A program made the translations under genes and the position numbers. From an uncultured Clostridium sp. (GTDB lineage Bacteria > Bacillota > Clostridia > TANB77 > CAG-508), in contig USIO01000007.1 of the NCBI GenBank assembly GCA_900554815.1, positions 1-62,423 of the forward strand: 62,423 nt of DNA. Reading direction: 5' to 3'. Position 1 is the stretch's first letter; every line of letters begins with the position of its first letter. Shown here piece after piece: positions 56,815 to 62,423 of this stretch. Below the pieces are notes generated by a model that was given only the letters and a program-made list of their open reading frames with translations, did not search any database and was not told where the DNA came from.

Positions 56815-56841
56815 AATTTTCTCGACACTGTCGAGAAAATT
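56815..56841 (+). terminator. CTCGACA/TGTCGAG palindrome, copy 2, after DUF1016
   Basis: AATTTTCTCGACA-C-TGTCGAGAAAATT, a perfect 27-base palindrome repeating the intragenic copy, 5 bases after the stop. It may serve as terminator or as a protein target. Confidence 0.75.
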
Positions 56842-56855
56842 CAAAATAAAAAATT

Positions 56856-56883
56856 GCTTTGAATTTAGAAATAAGTTCAAGGC
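56856..56883 (+). repeat. 28-bp dispersed hairpin repeat, copy 2
   Basis: Identical to 2018-2045. Here GATTTTTTTT follows, so it can act as a terminator. Confidence 0.75.
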
Positions 56884-57004
56884 GATTTTTTTTGGAAATT
56901 TTTTATCTACAATTTTAAGATATAAACTTATATTGCTTATATATCAAAAGCGAAAATAAAGCCAAAATAAAGCGAACGAATTTGAAAGAGAGGAGGGGAT
57001 GGCA

Positions 57005-57502
57005 ATGTCAAATTTAAATTTAAAAGGATTATGGATTCCAATAGAAATATTAACAGACAAAAATTTAAGTGATAAAGAAAAACATATATATTCACTTGTA
57101 ATATTTTTAAGTCAAGAAAAACAATATTGCTTTTGTACCAATAAAACTATAGGCGAACTTTTAAATATATCAGTAACACAAGTATCAAAGCTAGTAAATT
57201 CATTAAAAGATAAAGGTTATATAAATATTGAAATGGTATATAAAGAAAATAGTAAAGAAGTAGATATTAGAAAACTAATACCTATTGAAGAAAAGTTAAA
57301 TACCCTATTTAACAAAAGTTTAATACCCTCCCCAACAAAACTTCAATACCCTATTGAAGAAAAGTTTAAGGATAATAAATATAATATAAATAAATATAAA
57401 AATACTAATAATAAAAGGCTTTGCAATTTTGAACAAAGAGATTACGAAAAAGAAGGCTTTGATTTTAATAGCTTATATGCAAATAATAATTTTACATCGT
57501 AG
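57005..57502 (+). CDS. Replication-initiator-type helix-turn-helix protein
   Basis: 165 residues; the ATG at 57005 is 8 bases after GAGAGGAGG (the ATG at 56999 is too close). It starts NLKGLWIPIEILTDKNLSDKEKHIYSLVI and has a winged-helix with TIGELLNISVTQVSKLVNSL and LKDKGYINI, like the N-terminal domain of mobile-element replication initiators/replisome organisers (quoted in parts). The C-terminus is low-complexity Asn/Lys. It directly precedes oriT. Confidence 0.68.
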   Translation: MSNLNLKGLWIPIEILTDKNLSDKEKHIYSLVIFLSQEKQYCFCTNKTIGELLNISVTQVSKLVNSLKDKGYINIEMVYKENSKEVDIRKLIPIEEKLNTLFNKSLIPSPTKLQYPIEEKFKDNKYNINKYKNTNNKRLCNFEQRDYEKEGFDFNSLYANNNFTS

Positions 57503-57972
57503 TTATGCTGTAAAACAAAATGAAAGTGTAGGTTTTTTTAAAGTAAAACTTATGCTTTTATTTTGGAATTTTGAAACCGAATAGGTTTCAAAAAGAGTCA
57601 AGAAAAAATATATAATATGTTTTTCTTGGCTCTCTTAACCATAAATTGCGGATAGCAAATTATGGTTAAGCATAAAAATATACTTGTTATATTTTTATGG
57701 AAAAACTAAAAATGCAGTAAAGCTATTTTTAGTTTTTTGGGGTGCAGGAACTCCTGCCACACTGACACTTTTTAGCAATAGCGTAAAAAAAGTGTTGTAG
57801 TGTGTTACAATACAAAGTAAAAATGCGAGGTGCAGAGGTAGTTTCTATATGTGGAATTGCTACTAGAAAAGCACCTTGTGTTTTTGCTTGTATTACCCCT
57901 TACGATAGCCAAGCTATCGCCCATTATGAGAGTCAAAAAAGTCGGCTAAAAATTAGAAGGAGGTTATAGAAT
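57503..57972 (+). other. oriT: oriT region of MOBV type with hairpin array
   Basis: A 470-base non-coding stretch of successive inverted repeats. Examples are GAAACC/GGTTTC, GAGTCAAGAAAAA/TTTTTCTTGGCTC, TTAACCATAA/TTATGGTTAA, CATAAAAATATA/TATATTTTTATG, GCAGGA/TCCTGC-type and CGATAGC/GCTATCG. At 57798-57807 is TAGTGTGTTA, the nick sequence of pMV158-type (MOBV) oriT, nicked after TAGTGTG. ACACTTTTT (57765) and AAAAAGTGT (57787) form the inverted repeat just upstream, as in pMV158. The MOBV relaxase gene follows. Confidence 0.88.
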
Positions 57973-59163
57973 ATGAGTTTTGCAATTATTAGAAACACAA
58001 AATACAAAAGAGAAAATTTAAAAGGAATATACAGACACAACGAAAGAAGAAATAAAAATTATTCAAATGATAATATAGATAAGGAAAGAACATACTTGAA
58101 TTACTCATTGAAAAGTCCTAAATACAGATATGACAAAGAATTTGATATGATGAGAGAAAAATATAATTTGAAAGGTCAAATAAAAACAGTTAGCAATATA
58201 GCTTGTGAATATATTATTACTTCTGATAAACAATTCTTTGAAGAAATAGGCGAAGAAGAAACAAAAAGATACTTCGAAACAGCATACAATTTTGTGGCTG
58301 AATATAAAAATTTAGGTGAACAATATATAATGTCTGCGAAAGTGCATATGGACGAGGAAACTCCACATATGCACTTAATTTTTCTACCTGTAGTTCATAC
58401 ACAAGATAAAAAAGGAAATAACATTGATAAACTAGCTTGTAGCGAATTTTGGAAAGAAAAAGATAGTTATAGGAGATTACAAGATGCTTTTTATCAATAT
58501 ATGACTTCACACAGTTTTGAATTAGAAAGAGGTGTACCAAAAGAAGAAACAGAAAGAGAACATATTGATATAAAAGAATATAAAGAAATAACTAATTTTG
58601 ACAAGACAAAAGAAAAACTACAAAATATGAAATTAGAATTACCAGATGTTCCAAATATTACTGATATTAATATAAATAGATTATCAAAGAAAAGAGATGA
58701 AAAGATTTTAGAAGATATTATAAAACCAAAAGATGATTTAATAAACGAATTATATCAAAATAATTTATTAATGAACCAACAATTATTAAGGCAAGCTAAA
58801 ATGGTAGAAGAAGCAGAAAAGTATCAAAAAGAGAGAAACAAGATTATAGCTGATAATATAGATTTGCATAAACAAGTAGATAATATTAAGGCTGAATATC
58901 AACAAAAAGAAGATAATTTAGAATGGAAATACAAAGGCAAAATTCATAAATTAGAAGAAGAAAATAACCAACTTCACAGGATTGTAGATAAATTCCACGA
59001 AACTATTAATAAATTTATTGAATGGATTTGTAAAAAGTTTGATATGGGTGCAGAAGATAATCTGGTTAGAGATTTTGAAAAAGAAACTAGAACTTATTTA
59101 GACGTCGAAAAACAAATCAAACGAGAAGATAAAGAAAAGGAGAGGGATGATTTGGAAATATAA
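57973..59163 (+). CDS. MOBV relaxase (Mob/Pre family)
   Basis: 396 residues, ATG after AGGAGG. The relaxase nicks oriT and pilots the strand during conjugative transfer. N-terminal SFAIIRNTKYKRENLKGIYR and HNERRNKNYSNDNIDKER are the MOBV motif I region, and HMDEETPHMHLIFLPV (about 125-140) is the HxDExTPHxH metal-binding motif III. The C-terminal half is a coiled coil (about 255-350). Located directly after its oriT. Confidence 0.94.
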   Translation: MSFAIIRNTKYKRENLKGIYRHNERRNKNYSNDNIDKERTYLNYSLKSPKYRYDKEFDMMREKYNLKGQIKTVSNIACEYIITSDKQFFEEIGEEETKRYFETAYNFVAEYKNLGEQYIMSAKVHMDEETPHMHLIFLPVVHTQDKKGNNIDKLACSEFWKEKDSYRRLQDAFYQYMTSHSFELERGVPKEETEREHIDIKEYKEITNFDKTKEKLQNMKLELPDVPNITDININRLSKKRDEKILEDIIKPKDDLINELYQNNLLMNQQLLRQAKMVEEAEKYQKERNKIIADNIDLHKQVDNIKAEYQQKEDNLEWKYKGKIHKLEEENNQLHRIVDKFHETINKFIEWICKKFDMGAEDNLVRDFEKETRTYLDVEKQIKREDKEKERDDLEI

Positions 59164-59165
59164 AA

Positions 59166-59196
59166 AATATAGAATGTCATATGGACATTCTATATT
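59166..59196. terminator. Bidirectional terminator between mobV and the Ltp-type gene
   Basis: AATATAGAATGTC-ATAT-GACATTCTATATT, between converging genes. Confidence 0.8.
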
Positions 59197-59204
59197 GAAT
59201 AATA

Positions 59205-59864
59205 CTAATCATCTAAATGGTCAATAGCATATTGTGCTTGTTCTTTGGTAAATCCTTCAACTGTTGAAGTTAATTGATTATAAACACCCTGTTTAGACAT
59301 ACTCATTGTTTGTTGATAAGATTTTGCCTTTGCTAAAGCATTTGCATTCCAGTCTGCATCAATATTATCAATAGCATATTGTGCAGCTTCTTTGGTAAAT
59401 CCTTCTACAGATGAAGTTAGCTGATTATAAATTCCTTGTTTAGACATATGCATTGTTTTAGAATAAGATTCTGCTTTTTTTAATGCATTTTTTTCTTCAG
59501 TAGTTGGTTCTTTACCTAAAGAATATGTAACTGTAATCTTATCTCCTTCATGGACTACTGTATTAGCTGTAATACTCTGACTAATAAAAGTTCCTTTAGC
59601 TACACTTGATGAATATTCATCAGAAATTTTCCCATTGATCTTATTAGTATCAAACCAAGCTTGCACTTCATCTCTAGACATAGTACTAAAATCTGCAACA
59701 GTTATTTCAACAGCAGTATTTTTTTGATAGCTATTAGTTGATGTTGAAGTATTAGTATTGTTTGAAGAACCTCCAGCTCCTATTATAGCTACCAATAGTA
59801 CAACTATTACCCAAAACCACCATTTCTTATAAATAGGTTTTTTTGTTTTTTCAGTATCTGCCAT
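59205..59864 (-). CDS. Ltp-family surface protein with PASTA-like domain
   Basis: 219 residues. Cytoplasmic start, one membrane helix (about 12-29), Ser/Thr/Asn linker, a PASTA-like domain (about 52-118; ITVADFSTMSRDEVQAWF), then two tandem Ltp repeats (AKSYQQTMSMSKQGVYNQLT, EGFTKEQAQYAIDHL). Ltp of phage TP-J34 is a superinfection-exclusion lipoprotein; here a membrane anchor replaces the lipobox. It may block DNA entry by competing elements or phage, an inference from the repeat family. AGGGGG lies upstream of the start on the minus strand. Confidence 0.75.
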   Translation of the reverse strand: MADTEKTKKPIYKKWWFWVIVVLLVAIIGAGGSSNNTNTSTSTNSYQKNTAVEITVADFSTMSRDEVQAWFDTNKINGKISDEYSSSVAKGTFISQSITANTVVHEGDKITVTYSLGKEPTTEEKNALKKAESYSKTMHMSKQGIYNQLTSSVEGFTKEAAQYAIDNIDADWNANALAKAKSYQQTMSMSKQGVYNQLTSTVEGFTKEQAQYAIDHLDD

Positions 59865-59945
59865 CTAAAAATCCCCCTTTCATATATATTAACAAGATTT
59901 TATCATTTTAAATCTTATTTTACAATATTTTACAAAAAATCATTT

Positions 59946-60731
59946 TTACAAATTTAATAATTCTTTTTTCTTTCTTTCATATTCTTCTTGAGTAATGGCT
60001 CCCATATCTAATAGTTCTTTATATTTTTTTATTTCATCTGTAACAGAAAAATTTGAATTAGATGTTAATTGTTCTTGAATCTCTTTTCTGTTTTCAGTTG
60101 AGTTTGATTGACATATTATATTTAACATAGATAAAATTTGTTGTGCAAAGTTAAAAGAGCTTGTATAAATAAAACTATCCTTTTTTGTTTCTGTAGATAT
60201 GAAAGTTATATATTCAATAGGATGATTAACATTATTCAAAGTTATTTTTATTTGTAATTTTGTGCAAGTTTGCTTTTGCTTATGACCTGTACTGCCACCA
60301 ACTATAGCTCCTGCACCTCCAAACAATACTCCTCCAACAATAGCTCTACCAACTCCGCCTTTTGAAATTGAATTTCCATCTTCGATTAATTCATAATTTA
60401 AAATATCAGTATAAGAAAATATCCTATTTCCATCTATCGCTTTCTTAAACATACCTTGAGGAATTGTCCATTTTTTATTTTCTTCATCAAAATAGATATA
60501 ATCTCCAATTTTTTTAGTAATTACAAAGTTAGATAAAGCTTCATTAGTATTATTTAATTTCTCTTTAATTTCATTTATGTTCATTTTTTTTAATATCGGA
60601 AAGACTGCTGTTCCACCAAGTTTTTTTAAACAATTAGGACAAATCCATACATTTTTGGTTAATTGAAAACGATTAAGACCAACATCATTATCACATATTG
60701 CGCATTTTACTTTTAAATCAAAAAAACCCAT
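59946..60731 (-). CDS. Zinc-ribbon (DUF4428-like) and SHOCT-domain protein
   Basis: 261 residues. The N-terminus has a four-cysteine zinc ribbon (KCAICDNDVG...WICPNCLKKLG). The centre includes a glycine-rich hydrophobic hairpin (GRAIVGGVLFGGAGAIVGGS). The C-terminus is a SHOCT domain (EIKKYKELLDMGAITQEEYE). Such proteins are frequent in mobile elements and may be membrane-associated sensors or oligomerising accessory factors; exact function unknown. Confidence 0.75.
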   Translation of the reverse strand: MGFFDLKVKCAICDNDVGLNRFQLTKNVWICPNCLKKLGGTAVFPILKKMNINEIKEKLNNTNEALSNFVITKKIGDYIYFDEENKKWTIPQGMFKKAIDGNRIFSYTDILNYELIEDGNSISKGGVGRAIVGGVLFGGAGAIVGGSTGHKQKQTCTKLQIKITLNNVNHPIEYITFISTETKKDSFIYTSSFNFAQQILSMLNIICQSNSTENRKEIQEQLTSNSNFSVTDEIKKYKELLDMGAITQEEYERKKKELLNL

Positions 60732-60794
60732 AATTAACCCCTTTTTTATTCTTATCTTTTTATTTTAATTATACATATATTAACATACTATATT

Positions 60795-61013
60795 TTAATT
60801 ATCAATAGTTTCTGTTTCTCTACAAAATTCTTTTTCTAAAAATTTAGCTTGTTGATTTGTTAAATGATTATTAACAACAGCTAGTTTTAATAATGACTTA
60901 ATATTTTTCCATTTCATGCATTTTGAATAACCTTTAGCAGTTAATTCTATATATTCTGCAATTTCTTCAAATATATAATATGGTACATTAAATTCTTTAT
61001 TTATTTGTTCCAT
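60795..61013 (-). CDS. Small hypothetical protein
   Basis: 72 residues from the ATG at 61013 (minus strand), 8 bases after AAGGAG; the longer ORF to 61106 adds a hydrophobic stretch without a site. It reads MEQINKEFNVPYYIFEEIAE and is helical with Cys in YSKCMKWKN. Likely a DNA-binding or accessory protein; family not recognised. Divergent from the regulator at 61134. Confidence 0.5.
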   Translation of the reverse strand: MEQINKEFNVPYYIFEEIAEYIELTAKGYSKCMKWKNIKSLLKLAVVNNHLTNQQAKFLEKEFCRETETIDN

Positions 61014-61133
61014 TTCACTTTGCTCCTTTTTAATTTTTATGATGTGTATAACTGTGAATAAAGTGTTAACACTTATAAATATAACATAAAAAAATATTAA
61101 AATCAATACATATTAATATTAGGAGATGAAAAT

Positions 61134-61391
61134 ATGTCATTGATTGTAAGATTTGAAGGAAATATGAATGTGATTGGAAAAGTATTAAAGAAGTATAGAA
61201 TAGAAAAGAATTTGTCTTATGAAAAGTTATCTGCTAAATTAGAATTAATGGGAATTAGTATTCATAAGCAAAGTCTATATGATATTGAAAATAATAAAAG
61301 GACAGTAAAAGACTATGAACTATTTGGAATAGCTTATGTTCTAGGAGTGGATATTAATGAATTATTTGAAGATATAAGAAAGAAGTTTTAA
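61134..61391 (+). CDS. Cro/C1-type helix-turn-helix regulator
   Basis: 85 residues, ATG after AGGAGATG. The HTH spans about 15-68 (IGKVLKKYRIEKNLSYEKLS; SIHKQSLYDIENNKRTVKDY). It is transcribed divergently from the small gene at 60795-61013 across a 120-base intergenic region, suggesting it represses the element's accessory genes. Confidence 0.8.
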   Translation: MSLIVRFEGNMNVIGKVLKKYRIEKNLSYEKLSAKLELMGISIHKQSLYDIENNKRTVKDYELFGIAYVLGVDINELFEDIRKKF

Positions 61392-61403
61392 AGTATAATA
61401 CAA

Positions 61404-61427
61404 AAAAGAGTGCAAGGGCACTCTTTA
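61404..61427. terminator. Bidirectional terminator
   Basis: AAAGAGTGC pairs with GCACTCTTT between the converging regulator and the DUF6076-like gene. Confidence 0.8.
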
Positions 61428-61433
61428 AATAAT

Positions 61434-62423
61434 TTACTTATTTTTCATTATCCAATCATAAACTTGATTTTCAGTAAGTTTGCCTTTTTTCATATCATTA
61501 ATTTTTTCTTTAGCTTTTTTCTTCCAAGTTTCAAAATCTTTAGTAAGTTTAGTGTTATTTTTATCTTTTCTAACTTGCATAAATTTTTGCTGATATGTTC
61601 TTCTATATTCACCCATAGCCTTATTATTTTTCAATCTTTCAGCATAAGATTGGAAAGCTCCTAAATCTCTACAAGATTTTGAGTTATCTTTAGGATAATC
61701 GCAATAAATTTCATCTACTTTGGAAGTAGGTATAAAGTACATTCCACAATTTTGACATTTTTTAATTGGGTAATTAGATGTTTTTGAAAGTTCTTCAAGT
61801 ATGGCATAACAAATACTAGATAAATCATTACTTTTATGTGTATCACTCATTGAAAGTAGCATATTTTTAGTATGTAATGATTCAAGTATTTCATATTCAC
61901 TATTATTTGAAAATTCATCATATTTTCTTGAGTAGCTATCTCTCATAATATAGTCATTTTTATAGTATGAATACAATTTTCCCATTCTCTTTATTAAGTA
62001 AACAGCAAATCTTTCAGAATATGTATACTTATCTAATGCTTTATTATTATCTAAATTATAAATATATGTAACTGCTTTTATTAACTCTTGTTGTAGGTCC
62101 ATTAAGTTCCCTTGTAAATCTTCAAATATTTTATTTATAGCTTTTAAATAGTTTTCATTACTACCATAGTTATTACTTAATTCAAATTTATAATCTTTAT
62201 CTAAGTCTTTTAATATTTCAAATCCATAAGCATAAAAGAAAGTTTTATTTGCTGTTTCATAATTAGATAAATCAGCATTCAGAAATCTTAATAATAATAG
62301 CCCAAATTTTTCGTGAAATGGAAAATATATTGATGCTGGGTGTTTTAATCCATTATCTGTTTTCTCTGTTTCTTTATAATAAACATCTCTTAATTTATTT
62401 TCGGTATCTAAATAATAATCAGC
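61434..62423 (-). CDS. DUF6076-like protein with CxxC zinc finger (5' partial)
   Basis: On the minus strand the frame is open from the window edge to the stop at 61434 (329 residues visible), so the gene starts beyond 62423; the ATG at 62102 is internal. A zinc knuckle CQNCGMYFIPTSKVDEIYCD lies near the C-terminus, followed by a basic helix (AMGEYRRTYQQKFMQVRKDK). The pattern fits DUF6076-type proteins common in mobile elements. Function unknown. Confidence 0.65.
   Translation of the reverse strand, partial: ADYYLDTENKLRDVYYKETEKTDNGLKHPASIYFPFHEKFGLLLLRFLNADLSNYETANKTFFYAYGFEILKDLDKDYKFELSNNYGSNENYLKAINKIFEDLQGNLMDLQQELIKAVTYIYNLDNNKALDKYTYSERFAVYLIKRMGKLYSYYKNDYIMRDSYSRKYDEFSNNSEYEILESLHTKNMLLSMSDTHKSNDLSSICYAILEELSKTSNYPIKKCQNCGMYFIPTSKVDEIYCDYPKDNSKSCRDLGAFQSYAERLKNNKAMGEYRRTYQQKFMQVRKDKNNTKLTKDFETWKKKAKEKINDMKKGKLTENQVYDWIMKNK

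Larger units (their letters stand above)
55200..62423. mobile_element. Second mobile region: mobilizable element with MOBV relaxase (right end outside the window)
   Basis: TnpV, DUF1016 nuclease, replication-type HTH protein, a pMV158-like oriT, MOBV relaxase, Ltp-type lipoprotein and accessory genes lie together downstream of ylmC, where housekeeping genes would be expected. No integrase is seen, so it must lie beyond 62423 or be supplied in trans. The left boundary is somewhere in 54489-55240; no attachment repeat is identifiable. Confidence 0.75.

Noticed and set aside
1..62423. tRNA, rRNA or CRISPR loci
   Set aside because: I looked for tRNA T-loop/acceptor patterns and for regularly spaced direct repeats and found none; in particular the predicted decoder tRNA is not in this window.

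Overview
The window is very AT-rich and reads as a chromosomal segment of a spore-forming Bacillota of class Clostridia, probably an uncultured gut lineage. The evidence is spoIIGA-sigE-sigG, a Spo0E-like regulator, ylxW-ylxX-sbp-ftsA-ftsZ synteny, frequent TTG starts with strong Shine-Dalgarno sites, and a dockerin/leucine-rich-repeat cell-surface protein. Almost all genes lie on the plus strand.

Layout. 1-1.9 kb: 3' part of a surface protein. 2.1-14.2 kb: housekeeping genes (gdpP, rplI, dnaB, tilS, ftsH, prs, rpsU, two M16 peptidases, lgt). 14.3-14.5 kb: Spo0E-like protein. 14.6-38.4 kb: a chromosomal type IV secretion-like locus with five VirB2-type pilins, a VirB3/PrgI protein, a VirB4-associated protein, a VirB4 ATPase, five VirB6/TrbL-like membrane proteins (one fused to an NlpC/P60 domain), a 1245-residue membrane-anchored protein and two VirB8-like proteins. 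No relaxase or coupling protein is visible in it. 38.4-39.2 kb: SH3b-CAP protein. 39.25-45.7 kb: murA, split two codons before its catalytic cysteine by a 5.2-kb serine-integrase element. 45.7-54.5 kb: ftsQ, ylxW, ylxX, sbp, ftsA, ftsZ, spoIIGA, sigE, sigG, ylmC. 55-62.4 kb: a second mobile region (tnpV, DUF1016 nuclease, replication-type HTH protein, MOBV oriT and relaxase, Ltp-type lipoprotein, SHOCT protein, regulator, DUF6076-like protein), cut by the window edge.

The main discovery candidate is a pervasive +1 frameshift system at CGG. Reading every 'cgg' in the window in its gene frame, I find 17 in-frame CGG triplets in functional-looking genes. At each one the family sequence continues only if one extra base is consumed, so that CGGN is read as a single glycine (13 CGGA, 3 CGGT, 1 CGGC). 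The genes are tilS, lgt (twice), two pilins, both VirB4-type genes, two VirB6-type genes (one of them twice), a VirB6-adjacent protein, the SH3b-CAP protein, the serine integrase, ftsA, spoIIGA, sigE and ylmC. I found no intact gene using CGG as arginine, while CGT, CGC and CGA are used normally. C followed by GGN across a codon boundary (NNC GGN) occurs many times without any shift, so the signal depends on frame. Preceding codons vary too much for P-site re-pairing. A natural four-base decoder, such as a tRNA-Gly with an enlarged anticodon loop, or obligate +1 slippage at an unassigned CGG codon, is the inference; the tRNA itself is not in the window.

A second notable system is the murA element. 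Recombination across a shared CAGG would restore a 418-codon-plus-stop murA. In the excised circle it would also give the integrase a different 22-residue C-terminus, encoded at the opposite end of the element and followed by a terminator.
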